Shown here in pieces: positions 27,835 through 40,836 of a stretch of 64,000 nt of DNA. The position numbers and the translations under genes are program-made. The first letter of the stretch is position 1, and each line of letters opens with the position of its first letter. This DNA is from Clostridium putrefaciens (lineage in GTDB: Bacteria; Bacillota; Clostridia; Clostridiales; Clostridiaceae). The notes under the pieces were generated by a model, which did no database searches, had not been told where the DNA came from, and saw only the letters and a program-made list of their open reading frames with translations. Location: NCBI RefSeq assembly GCF_900461105.1, contig NZ_UFWZ01000001.1, forward strand, positions 62,001-126,000, in the 5' to 3' direction.

Positions 27835-29766
27835 ATGGCTGGTATAGTAGCTTTAATAATTAATGAAGATAAGGTTTTATTAAAAAATCAAATTGGTACA
27901 ACTATTTTAAGACTTCCTATAATAAATGTTGCTAAAGATGAAGATGAAAAAGGTTCTTTAAATGAGTATTTAATATCAAATATAAGCAATGATGAAGAAG
28001 GATTACTTAAGATAGACCCTAATTTAGATATGCTTATGAATGGGTTTTCACTGTATTTAGTAGATTATAGTAATAAATCATCTTCTCTAAAAAAAGAGCT
28101 ACCGGAAGGTTTAGTGTGGGAAGATATAAGCATTTTAGATAAGTTATGTGAACGAGATGTTTTGATTATAAAGGTTATTATAGAAAGTTGCATAAAGGTT
28201 AAATATAATTCCATAGGAATTTCTAGAATTGAAAATCGAATTAAACATAGTGAAAGGGGAAATAAATATTTAAGAAAAGTAAACTTATCAATATCGGATA
28301 AAAGGATAGATGAAGAGACTCCTATGAATTTAAAATTAAGAGCTCTGATGTTAAGTGTATTGGTAGGAATTATATACTTTATATTTTCTTTTCATAAAGG
28401 ATACAAAACTTCATCTTACTTAGGTATATCTTATTTTATATTTGCATCTATGGTGCTAATATACTTTATTGCAATTAATGGTATAAGGAATAAGAATGGT
28501 TTATTTGGCTACTTTTTAATAGGTAGTAGTATGCTAGTAGCTCTAACCTTTGCTATTTATACAAATCCACTAATTAGAAGTTTAAATAGAATTTTTGTGC
28601 CATCTACACTAATAATGGGGTTTATGATTTTAAATTATAAAGATGTAGATTTTAACCTAGGAAATTTCATAAATGGTTTTTTAAAAAGAATATTTACACA
28701 TAGTTTTAAAGGTATTACAAAGGTTCCTGATGTTACGTTTAAACTATTAAAAGGGAAGGCAATTAAAAAGGATAAAGAAGTATATAAGTCCATACTACAA
28801 GGGATACTTATATCTATACCTGTTATATTTTTACTTGGAAGCTTATTGTCTGGAGCAGATAATGTATTTGGATATTATATTAAGAATCTAAATGAAGCTG
28901 TTACTTTATTTAGAATAGGAGATTCCTTTTGGCAACTTATTTCTTCTATATTTGTTGCTGTTTATATATTTGGACTTATTTGGAGCTTTAGATATAAATT
29001 TAGAGATGAGTCTGACCAGTATTTTGAAAAGAAAACCATGGAACCAATAAAGATAATTACCTTGCTTATAATTATAAATATGCTTTATTTAGTTTTTACA
29101 AAGGTTCAAATAAGTTATTTATATGCTGGGGATGTGAAGCTCTTACCGGGAGGGTTATCTTACTCTGAGTATGCAAGAAAAGGATTCTTTGAATTAGTTA
29201 TAGTTACTATTATAAATATGGTTTTAATATCCTTTCTTAAGGCGAAGGTTACAGAAGAAGATGAAAAGTTAAGTATTACATTAAATGTTTTATACACACT
29301 TATAGTAGGGTTTACACTAAATATGATGTTTTCAGCCTTTTATAAGATGAACATGTATGTGGAAGCCTTTGGATATACAAGACTTAGGATACTTGTACAA
29401 TTATTCATAATACTTTTAGGGATAGTTATTATATTACAACTTATTCATATATGGATGAGGATTAGTATGTTTAAGCCCATTTTAGTTGTTGCTGTTATGT
29501 TTTATCTATTCATAAATTTCTTTAATATAGATGCATTTATAGCAAGAAAGAATATTGAAGTGTATAAGGATAAAGGAATGAATGAAAGCTATCTTAAGAT
29601 ATTATCTTTTGATGCATTAAAAGAAATGGATAAGGCTCTTGAAGATGGTAAGATAGATCGAATAACCTATAATAATTGGATTAAGGTTAATAAAGATAAC
29701 TTGGACACTAATAATGATAAGTGGTATGAATATAATTATTATATAAAAGAGAGTAATAAAAGATAG
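27835..29766 (+). CDS. DUF4173-type membrane protein with extra N-terminal domain
   Basis: 643 residues. Residues about 165-560 hold 10-12 hydrophobic helices and fit the DUF4173/DUF4153 membrane family ('FYKMNMYVEAFGYTRLR' is a typical piece). Residues 1 to about 135 form a soluble domain beginning AGIVALIINEDKVLLKNQ that looks like the start of a Nudix fold, but no Nudix box (GX5EX7REUXEEXGU) is present, so hydrolase activity is unlikely. GAGGAGGG precedes ATG 27835. It ends the DUF2975 / HTH / DUF4173 cluster. A regulatory nucleotide-sensing role for the N-terminus is possible but untested. Confidence 0.8.
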   Translation: MAGIVALIINEDKVLLKNQIGTTILRLPIINVAKDEDEKGSLNEYLISNISNDEEGLLKIDPNLDMLMNGFSLYLVDYSNKSSSLKKELPEGLVWEDISILDKLCERDVLIIKVIIESCIKVKYNSIGISRIENRIKHSERGNKYLRKVNLSISDKRIDEETPMNLKLRALMLSVLVGIIYFIFSFHKGYKTSSYLGISYFIFASMVLIYFIAINGIRNKNGLFGYFLIGSSMLVALTFAIYTNPLIRSLNRIFVPSTLIMGFMILNYKDVDFNLGNFINGFLKRIFTHSFKGITKVPDVTFKLLKGKAIKKDKEVYKSILQGILISIPVIFLLGSLLSGADNVFGYYIKNLNEAVTLFRIGDSFWQLISSIFVAVYIFGLIWSFRYKFRDESDQYFEKKTMEPIKIITLLIIINMLYLVFTKVQISYLYAGDVKLLPGGLSYSEYARKGFFELVIVTIINMVLISFLKAKVTEEDEKLSITLNVLYTLIVGFTLNMMFSAFYKMNMYVEAFGYTRLRILVQLFIILLGIVIILQLIHIWMRISMFKPILVVAVMFYLFINFFNIDAFIARKNIEVYKDKGMNESYLKILSFDALKEMDKALEDGKIDRITYNNWIKVNKDNLDTNNDKWYEYNYYIKESNKR

Positions 29767-29783
29767 TAAATGATGTTATTTTT

Positions 29784-29839
29784 AAGGCATTTTCAAAAGA
29801 TAGGGGTAGATATACCGGCTACATTTTGAAGATGCCTTT
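29784..29839 (+). terminator. Terminator-like hairpin after DUF4173 gene
   Basis: AAGGCATTTTCAAAA pairs with TTTTGAAGATGCCTTT around a 25-nt loop. The T-run is short. Confidence 0.55.
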
Positions 29840-29997
29840 AATGATATTCTAAGTAATATTATTAATATCAAAGGATGGCATTAATTTTACCTACTATATA
29901 TACATAGTTTAGACTAATCACTACGATTTGTTGTATAATATTATTATAAGTGAAATGGTTATAAAAAGAAGAGGTTATAAAAGAAGAGGTGAAGTTA

Positions 29998-31626
29998 TTG
30001 GCATACACGGCATTGTATAGAGAATGGAGACCTAGAACTTTTAGTGATGTTGTAGGGCAAGATCATATTAGTATTACCCTTAAGAATCAAATAAAGGGTG
30101 GTAGAATAGCTCATGCTTATTTATTTTGTGGTACAAGAGGAACTGGTAAGACATCTACAGCTAAGATAATGGCTAAGGCATTAAACTGCCTTGATTTAAA
30201 AGATGGGGAACCTTGCAACAAATGCGATATGTGCATTAAGATAAATAAGGGGCTTGCTATAGATGTGGTAGAACTTGATGCTGCTTCTAATAATAAAGTA
30301 GATAATATAAGGGATCTTATTGATGATGTTCAATATCCCCCACAGGAAGCTAAATACAAAGTTTACATAATGGATGAGGTCCATATGTTAACAGATGGTG
30401 CTGTAAATGCATTTCTAAAGACATTAGAAGAACCTCCTAAAAGAGTTGTATTTATATTAGCGACTACAGATCCACAAAAACTACCTATTACAATATTATC
30501 TAGATGCCAAAGATTTGATTTTAAAAGGATAAGATATGAAGAGATATCTTTAAGGCTAAGGAAGATAGTGGAGGAACAAGGGGTCTTTGCTGATGATGCT
30601 AGTTTAAATCTTATAGCTAAAATATCTGATGGAGCTATGAGAGATTCTTTAAGTATATTAGATCAAGCTATTTCCATGGGTAGTGGAAAGGTAGACTATG
30701 ATGATTTAATTGCAATGTTAGGACTTGTTAGTAACGAAAACCTAATAACCCTTGCAGACTCTATTATAAATAAAGATATAGAAAAGGCCATAAGAACTAT
30801 AGATGAGATAGTGTTAAGTGGTAAAGATGTTCATACGGCCATAAAGGATTTTATAAGTCATTTTAGAAATCTTCTTATGATGAAGGTTAGTAATAGCCCT
30901 GAAGAAGTTTTGGATATGTCTAAAGAGAGTATTTCTAACTTAAAGCTTCAAGGTGATAAAATAAGAATAGAAGAGATAATGAGATGTATAAGGATATTGC
31001 AAGAGGCAGAAGAAGAGTCTAAGTGGAGCAAACAGTCAAGGGTTTATTTAGAGCTTGCAGTGATAAAGATGTGCAAGATTGAATATGATACCTCAAAAGA
31101 GGTTATGTTAGCTAGGATAAATAAGTTAGAAGAGTTAATAAAACAAGGGAAGATAACCGTGGAATGTGAAAGTATAACTGCTCAAAATCTATCTAATTCT
31201 AATAAACAAAAAGCTAAAGCTTCTAACTCTTTACAAAATAAAAGTTCTAACGTAAGATCAGTTGAAAAGTTTAATGAAAATTCTACACTTACTATAGATG
31301 TAGTTAAAAATTCATGGAAAGATATATTGGAAACCATAAAAAACAAGAGACATATGGTGATATATGCATCCTTATTAACAGGGGCTCCTATAAGATGTAG
31401 AAATGGAGTAATAGAGATAGAGTATGGAAAGCAATATGCTTTTAATAAGCCAAGACTTGAGACTTTAGAAAATAGAAAGATAGTTGAAGAGATATTTTCA
31501 GAAAACTTAAAAGAAGTGGTAAAGGTTAAGTATATAATAGAAGAAGAAGTAAAAGAAGAAGATAGTAGAGAAAAGATTCTAATAGACACATTTGGTAAGG
31601 AGAATGTAGAGATTATAGATGAATAG
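29998..31626 (+). CDS. dnaX: DNA polymerase III subunit gamma/tau
   Basis: The 542-residue clamp-loader ATPase of the replisome. Seen: the N-terminal YTALYREWRPRTF, Walker A GTRGTGKTS near residue 40, the zinc-binding Cys cluster CLDLKDGEPCNKCDMC, Walker B VYIMDEVHML and the sensor region LEEPPKRVVFILATT. The start is TTG at 29998, with GAGGTG before it; the GTG at 29989 lies within the ribosome binding region. C-terminal tau sequence is short and Lys/Glu rich. First gene of the dnaX-ybaB-recR cluster. Confidence 0.97.
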   Translation: MAYTALYREWRPRTFSDVVGQDHISITLKNQIKGGRIAHAYLFCGTRGTGKTSTAKIMAKALNCLDLKDGEPCNKCDMCIKINKGLAIDVVELDAASNNKVDNIRDLIDDVQYPPQEAKYKVYIMDEVHMLTDGAVNAFLKTLEEPPKRVVFILATTDPQKLPITILSRCQRFDFKRIRYEEISLRLRKIVEEQGVFADDASLNLIAKISDGAMRDSLSILDQAISMGSGKVDYDDLIAMLGLVSNENLITLADSIINKDIEKAIRTIDEIVLSGKDVHTAIKDFISHFRNLLMMKVSNSPEEVLDMSKESISNLKLQGDKIRIEEIMRCIRILQEAEEESKWSKQSRVYLELAVIKMCKIEYDTSKEVMLARINKLEELIKQGKITVECESITAQNLSNSNKQKAKASNSLQNKSSNVRSVEKFNENSTLTIDVVKNSWKDILETIKNKRHMVIYASLLTGAPIRCRNGVIEIEYGKQYAFNKPRLETLENRKIVEEIFSENLKEVVKVKYIIEEEVKEEDSREKILIDTFGKENVEIIDE

Positions 31627-31786
31627 GCTATTTAAGTAATAAGCTATTGTAAAAATTCATTGTATAATATAAAATAAAGTTAGTTTTAAAATAATTATTA
31701 AGTATAATCAATCACACTAATGAAATATAAAAATAAAATATTATTAAGTTATCAACTTTTTAGGTAAAATTAAGGAGGTTTTCATA

Positions 31787-32125
31787 ATGGCAAAAGGCGG
31801 ATTCCCAGGAATGGGTGGAGGAAATATGAATAGCTTATTAAAGCAAGCACAAAAGTTGCAACAACAAATGGAAGAGATGCAAAAGAGTTCAGAAACAAAA
31901 GAATTCGAAGTATCAGTTGGTGGTGGAGCAGTAGTTGCAAGAGCAAATGGTAAAAAGGAACTTATATCAATAGAAATAAAGCCAGAAGTAGTGGATCCAG
32001 AAGATGTAGAAATGCTTCAAGATTTGATATTGAGCGCATGTAATGAAGTAATAAGTAAAGCAGAAGAAGATACAGCAGAAAGTATGAAAAAACTAACTGG
32101 TGGACTTAACATACCAGGTATGTAA
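31787..32125 (+). CDS. ybaB: YbaB/EbfC-family nucleoid-associated protein
   Basis: A 112-residue DNA-binding dimer found beside recR in most bacteria. The Gly-rich start ([19 protein letters not shown]) is typical, followed by the core '[20 protein letters not shown]' and '[15 protein letters not shown]'. AAGGAGG lies before the ATG. It sits between dnaX and recR with a terminator after it, so recR may have its own promoter. Confidence 0.95.
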   Translation: MAKGGFPGMGGGNMNSLLKQAQKLQQQMEEMQKSSETKEFEVSVGGGAVVARANGKKELISIEIKPEVVDPEDVEMLQDLILSACNEVISKAEEDTAESMKKLTGGLNIPGM

Positions 32126-32195
32126 CTATACAAGTAAAAATTAAAGTTATGTACAATACAATTTCAAATTAAAACAGTGTATTTTTAATATGTCT

Positions 32196-32233
32196 AAAGC
32201 TACTACTTTTAATATAGAGTAGTAGCTTTATTT
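32196..32233 (+). terminator. Terminator between ybaB and recR
   Basis: AAAGCTACTACT pairs with AGTAGTAGCTTT, followed by ATTTTA. Confidence 0.75.
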
Positions 32234-32271
32234 TAGCAGTAGATAAAGGTAAATAAGGATGTGAATATAAA

Positions 32272-32868
32272 ATGGAATCTTATCCAGTATCCATAGAAAA
32301 GCTTATAGAAGAATTTGCAAAGCTACCTAGTGTTGGATATAAAACAGCGCAAAGGCTTACCCTGCACATTTTAAATCTTCCAAAAGAAGAGGTAGAAGCA
32401 TTTGCAGAAGCCTTGGTTAAGGCAAGAGGGACTATAAAGTATTGTAAGGTTTGTGGTAATTATACAGATACTGACCCGTGTGCTATTTGCAGAAATCCAA
32501 ATAGAGATAAAAGCATAGTATGTGTAGTGGAGCAACCTAAGGATATAATGTCTTTAGAAAAGGTCAGAGAATTTAATGGATTATATCATGTATTACATGG
32601 CAATATATCACCTATGGCAGGAAGGGGACCTAATGATATAAATTTAAAGTCTTTAATTACTAGAATGAATGGGGAAGTAAAAGAAGTCATTGTAGCTACA
32701 AATCCTAACATAGAGGGTGAAGCTACAGCTATGTATATATCTAAGATATTAAAACCTTTAGAAGTTAAAGTAACAAGAATAGCTCATGGGATACCAGTAG
32801 GTGGAGATTTAGATTATGCAGATGAAGTTACATTGTCTAAAGCACTAGAGGGAAGGAGAGAGATATAA
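32272..32868 (+). CDS. recR: Recombination protein RecR
   Basis: 198 residues, which together with RecF/RecO loads RecA at gaps. Seen: the N-terminal helix-hairpin-helix '[17 protein letters not shown]', the zinc finger [18 protein letters not shown] with four Cys near residues 57-72, the Toprim core [14 protein letters not shown], and '[18 protein letters not shown]'. Length is the family standard. The ribosome binding site is weak (GGATGTG). Confidence 0.97.
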   Translation: MESYPVSIEKLIEEFAKLPSVGYKTAQRLTLHILNLPKEEVEAFAEALVKARGTIKYCKVCGNYTDTDPCAICRNPNRDKSIVCVVEQPKDIMSLEKVREFNGLYHVLHGNISPMAGRGPNDINLKSLITRMNGEVKEVIVATNPNIEGEATAMYISKILKPLEVKVTRIAHGIPVGGDLDYADEVTLSKALEGRREI

Positions 32869-32899
32869 GATACAAGTGATTTGTATATTTTAAAAATAG

Positions 32900-32969
32900 A
32901 GGCATTAAACATTAGGAGTAATTTATGGATGATATTCATGAAGTACTCCTAATTTGTTTAAAGCCTTTT
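32900..32969 (+). terminator. Terminator of recR
   Basis: A long, interrupted hairpin: AGGCATTAAAC with GTTTAAAGCCT, and inner TAGGAGTA with TACTCCTA, ending in TTTT. Confidence 0.65.
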
Positions 32970-33145
32970 ATATAATAAATATAATATATAATAAAGAGAA
33001 ATTTAAGATATGAAATTAATTTTATATTTCTTAGCATTTTAACAAAAAGTAAATAAAAGTTAGAAGTTAAGTAAAAGTTGTTATAAAAATATTATTTATG
33101 TCAATAATGAATGTAAGTAGTTATGTTTATTAAAGGGGTGTATTT

Positions 33146-33397
33146 ATGAAGGTTAATAAAAGGATATATACTAAAGAACAAATAGAAGTAATTCAAGCTT
33201 TAGAAGAAACTATAAACGAGCTAGAGACTGCAAGATGTATGTTTGAAAATGCTAACGATTCTAAGTTGATAGAAGTAGCTATATATTCAGAGCAGGCTAT
33301 AAAGGCTAAATATGAATATTTACTATTTGAAGCTAGAAAATTAGATATAAAATTAGATGAAGAGATATTTTATTTAAGATTAAAATCTATATGCTAA
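33146..33397 (+). CDS. yaaL: YaaL-like (DUF2508) protein
   Basis: An 83-residue helical, charged protein fitting DUF2508/YaaL by length, position after recR and the pattern 'AIYSEQAIKAKYEYLLFEAR'. Function unknown. AAAGGGGTG precedes the ATG. In many clostridia bofA follows; here the rrn operon follows directly, so bofA is absent from this place. Confidence 0.85.
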   Translation: MKVNKRIYTKEQIEVIQALEETINELETARCMFENANDSKLIEVAIYSEQAIKAKYEYLLFEARKLDIKLDEEIFYLRLKSIC

Positions 33398-33955
33398 GAA
33401 TTAAAGATAGTAATAAGTAGATATATATTTTAATAAGGTGGAGGATATTCTACTCTCCTTTTAGCTAGAGAGTAGTTTATAGCTTGGGGTACAACCTATA
33501 TATTATCGTTTTAGGGAATAGGTGCATTAATATAAAAGAAAACTATACCTAGTGTATCCATATAAGGATTATGAAGAAAGAATTAGATAGAATCATTATG
33601 TAAGGGTTAATTTGATATAATAGGCAATGTGGGTGATATACAATGCTAGTATAGATGGTATTCTATAAAAGTTCCTTAGCGGCAGAGAAAAAAACAAACA
33701 CTTACTGCAAGGAATAAAGTTTCAAAAGTTAAAAAACAAGAATGAAAAAAACTTGTTGACAACTAAGAAAACAAATGATATACTTACAAAGTCGCTTCAG
33801 TAAAGAAGCACATGATCTTTGAAAATTGAACAGAAAAGATATACAAAGACCAGCAATTCTTTTGAATTATGTAATTGAGTAGATTAAACTGAGAATTTCT
33901 TTTGAAATTCACTCGGAAAGTCTTATGCCAAATCTTAGATTTGGAATATACTTTT
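33398..33955 (+). promoter_or_regulatory. rrn leader region
   Basis: No gene. It holds the strong promoter TTGACA (33756-33761), 17-bp spacer, TATACT (33779-33784), then a boxA-like GATCTTTGAAAATTGAAC (33814-33831). The latter is complementary to 35526-35552 behind 16S and forms the RNase III processing stem. A TATAAT near 33615 may mark an upstream promoter. Confidence 0.75.
33756..33784 (+). promoter_or_regulatory. rrn promoter
   Basis: Consensus -35 TTGACA and near-consensus -10 TATACT with exactly 17 bp between, about 170 bp before 16S. Confidence 0.85.
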
Positions 33956-35466
<1,511 letters not shown>

Positions 35467-35876
35467 CTATGGAGAACTGTATTAAGATTATAGCTAGTCT
35501 ATAACTCTTAATACTAGCTGGAATTTATCTTTCTGTTCAATTTTGAAAGATCAAGTATCTTTCATGAAAAAATAGCCGACCATCTCAAAATCGTAGATTT
35601 TGGATGTCCGCTTTTGTTCTTTGAAAACTGCATATGGTTTAAAAGCAAAGTAAAACTTTAAAAAGAAAAATCTTTTGTAAGATTGAAATGATAACTCATT
35701 GATTATTTACTAAGCTTTAATTGTATTTTAATATGATTAAACTTTTAAAAACTCTCTGAGTGAAGTTAGAACTGAGTAATACGAGGAAGCAACGAAGGAG
35801 GAGCGGAATTTACTAACGTAAATGAGCACCAGACTGAGGCAGCTAACGAAGTAATGCGAAGGTTATAACGAACGAA
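35467..35876 (+). other. 16S-23S spacer without tRNA
   Basis: 410 nt. The left part (35526-35552) complements the leader and closes the 16S processing stem. The boxA-like TGTTCTTTGAAAACT (35615-35629) lies within 35618-35643, which complements 38787-38812 behind 23S and closes the 23S stem. No tRNA is present. Confidence 0.8.
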
Positions 35877-38779
<2,903 letters not shown>

Positions 38780-38835
38780 AATTATTTTAAACCATATGCA
38801 GTTTTGAAAGAATAATTTCTTTCAAACAAAAAAGA

Positions 38836-38952
38836 TCTGGTGATTATGGCTTAGTGGTAACACCCCTTCCCATTCCGAACAGGATGGTTAAGCACTAAAG
38901 CGCTGATGGTACTGCAAGGGAGGCCTTGTGGGAGAGTAAGTCGTCGCCGGAT
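38836..38952 (+). rRNA. rrf: 5S ribosomal RNA
   Basis: About 117 nt. TCTGGTGATTATGGCTTAG at the 5' end pairs with GTCGTCGCCGGATT at the 3' end. The central part is CCCATTCCGAACAGG. Confidence 0.95.
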
Positions 38953-38962
38953 TATTTTTTTT

Positions 38963-39037
38963 GGCTCCTTGGTCAAGCGGTCAAGACACCACCCTTTCAC
39001 GGTGGTATCAGGGGTTCGATTCCCCTAGGAGTCACCA
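38963..39037 (+). tRNA. tRNA-Glu (anticodon UUC)
   Basis: 75-nt cloverleaf. GGCTCCT pairs with AGGAGTC, the anticodon stem CCACC/GGTGG holds the loop CTTTCAC (UUC), the T arm is GGTTCGATTCC and CCA is encoded. It is co-transcribed at the end of the rrn operon. Confidence 0.96.
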
Positions 39038-39082
39038 TTAAATTTAATCTATATTAATATAGATTAAATACTAAGAGAAATA

Positions 39083-39114
39083 AAAAAAGCTATCTTTAAT
39101 AGATAGCTTTTTTT
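39083..39114 (+). terminator. rrn operon terminator
   Basis: AAAAAAGCTATCT and AGATAGCTTTTTTT form a perfect hairpin with a strong T-run, 46 nt after the tRNA. Confidence 0.9.
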
Positions 39115-39684
39115 GTTTTAATATATTATAAATATGAGAGTTAATATATATAAATTACATTTGATATTTTGATATTAATCCACAGATAAATACATAACTT
39201 GATGTTATAAATGAAATAACCCACAAGAATATGAAAAGCTGTGGACTAATGCTGTGGGTAATGTGCATAACTTAATGCATTTTGTAGATATATAGTGAAA
39301 GTTAAGAATTTTAAGTTTGTAAGTATAACAATACATCTATATAATATAACTATATAAGTAAAGATAATAAATAAATAAATGTACATATATAGTAAAGAAA
39401 AAACAGATTATATACAACATATAGGTTTTATAATTTTAAAGTATTTCCATCAAAATATAAATGGATTTATAAGATTTTAGACAATTATGTTAACGGTAAG
39501 ATTCTATGAATTCTTTACTAAAATAAAGTAATAATTATATGGCACTCAAAATATGGTATTTAATATATTAACAACTCTGTGGACAAAACCTGTGGATAAT
39601 GTGCATAGTTTGGACAAGTTTCATATAAATATTGTATAAACGGTGGATAACCTTTGATTTTGATGAAATATTAAGGAGGATTAT
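39115..39684. other. Gene-free AT-rich region with DnaA-box-like sites
   Basis: No gene. It contains TAATCCACA (39176), TGTGGACTA (about 39239), TGTGGGTAA (about 39253), TGTGGACAA (39578-39586), a perfect DnaA box TGTGGATAA (39591-39599) and GGTGGATAA (39642-39650). Several are followed by ATGTGCATA. This density is higher than elsewhere in the window and suggests DnaA binding, though dnaA itself is not present. Confidence 0.5.
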
Positions 39685-39847
39685 ATGATTATAGATAAAA
39701 ATATAAAAGTAGGAAGATTAATAAGAAGGCCTAATAGATTTCAAGCTTATGGATGAGGTATCTAACGTAGAATACTTTTTAGAGGTAAAAAGGGTTACAT
39801 TAGAAGACTTTATAACTCTTAATAATAAGATAGAAATATTACTGTAA
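39685..39847 (+). pseudogene. sfsA: sfsA remnant
   Basis: AAGGAGG and ATG begin 'IIDKNIKVGRLIRRPNRFQA', the start of SfsA (a nuclease-fold protein, usually about 230 residues). The frame stops after 23 codons. In the next frame 'VEYFLEVKRVTLEDF' follows, which matches the middle of SfsA, then a stop. The DNA between and the catalytic C-terminal part are lost. Broken by deletion and frameshift. Confidence 0.75.
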
Positions 39848-39867
39848 ATTCTAAGGGGGATTTTTAA

Positions 39868-40371
39868 ATGATATATAAGTTTTGTCCTATTTGTGGCTCT
39901 AAGTTAGAAGAAAGGAATAGCTGGGATGAAGGAAAAGTTCCTTATTGTAAAAGGGATGATAAGATGTTTTTTGATACTCCAACTCCTTGTATTATAGCAG
40001 CGGTTATAAGAGATGATAAAATACTTTTATTAAAGCAAAGTTACATATTTAAAAATTCAAAGGTTTTAGTATCGGGATATGTTACAAATGGAGAAACAGT
40101 AGAAGAAACTGTAAGAAGAGAGGTTAAAGAAGAAACAGGAATAAACGTCGGAGAAGTTAAATATTTAGGCAGTGATTACCTAGAAGCAAATGAAATAATA
40201 ATGCTTACCTTCATGGCTAAGTATGAGTCAGGAGAAATAGAAAAGTCTGATGAGGTAGAATGGTTAGATTGGACTAAAATTGAAGATGCTATATGTGAGA
40301 TGCCTGAAGATGAAATAGGTAAGAGAATAGTTAAAAAGGTTATCCGACACATAGATTATAAAGCGTATTAG
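39868..40371 (+). CDS. Nudix hydrolase with N-terminal zinc-ribbon-like motif
   Basis: 167 residues, probably a cytosolic nucleotide pyrophosphatase. Residues 5-35 contain CPICG and YCKRDD, like the zinc ribbon of NudC-type NADH pyrophosphatases. A full Nudix box follows, GYVTNGETVEETVRREVKEETGI, read from about residue 70: Gly, Glu, REVKEETGI all in place. NudC is longer (about 260-300), so this is a shorter relative with unknown substrate. AAGGGGG precedes the ATG. It lies directly after the sfsA remnant. Confidence 0.9.
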   Translation: MIYKFCPICGSKLEERNSWDEGKVPYCKRDDKMFFDTPTPCIIAAVIRDDKILLLKQSYIFKNSKVLVSGYVTNGETVEETVRREVKEETGINVGEVKYLGSDYLEANEIIMLTFMAKYESGEIEKSDEVEWLDWTKIEDAICEMPEDEIGKRIVKKVIRHIDYKAY

Positions 40372-40424
40372 GGTACCTATGGTTAAGTTATAAGACATTA
40401 TGAAATGCAAGATTAAAACAATTT

Positions 40425-40468
40425 AACTACCACTTAGATAATTAAGGTTATTTAAGCGGTAGTTTTTT
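40425..40468. terminator. Terminator between convergent genes
   Basis: AACTACC..CTTA pairs with TAAG.GGTAGTT, followed by TTTTTT on the plus strand; it ends the Nudix gene. Confidence 0.7.
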
Positions 40469-40488
40469 AGCTGTAAAGTCATTTAGTT

Positions 40489-40836
40489 TTACCCAAGTCT
40501 TTTAAGGTATATATCCAAGGTATTATCTTCTTTTGAATATGATACACTTGAGGCATCAGTCATTATACCTATTAGTGTAAGCTCAGGATCTGTATCATTG
40601 TCACCAGCTAGTATCCAGTAATGCTCTTCTAACTCGTGGGACCTTTTAGCTGATAGTAACTTTTCAAGTAAGTATATATTTCTTTCGTTTAAAGTTATAT
40701 CTAAGGCTTTAATATAAAATTCAGTACATTGATCCTTTGTAATAACATTTATATTAATGTTTTGTGAACCGTTTTTGTAACAATAATTCATTAGTTCATT
40801 CACAATTTTAGTGTTTCTATACATTAAATGTTTCAT
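40489..40836 (-). CDS. Hypothetical 115-aa protein coupled to DUF1576 gene
   Basis: 115 residues, soluble, alpha/beta in character, ending 'SYSKEDNTLDIYLKRLG'. No family recognised. Its start overlaps the end of the upstream DUF1576 gene by 4 nt (ATGA), so the two are translationally coupled and probably work together. Confidence 0.75.
   Translation of the reverse strand: MKHLMYRNTKIVNELMNYCYKNGSQNININVITKDQCTEFYIKALDITLNERNIYLLEKLLSAKRSHELEEHYWILAGDNDTDPELTLIGIMTDASSVSYSKEDNTLDIYLKRLG

Noticed and set aside
35467-35876. tRNA genes in the 16S-23S spacer
   Set aside because: No cloverleaf found; the complementary parts belong to rRNA processing stems.
39115-39684. oriC
   Set aside because: DnaA boxes are suggestive but dnaA, dnaN, rpmH and a clear unwinding element are absent from the window.
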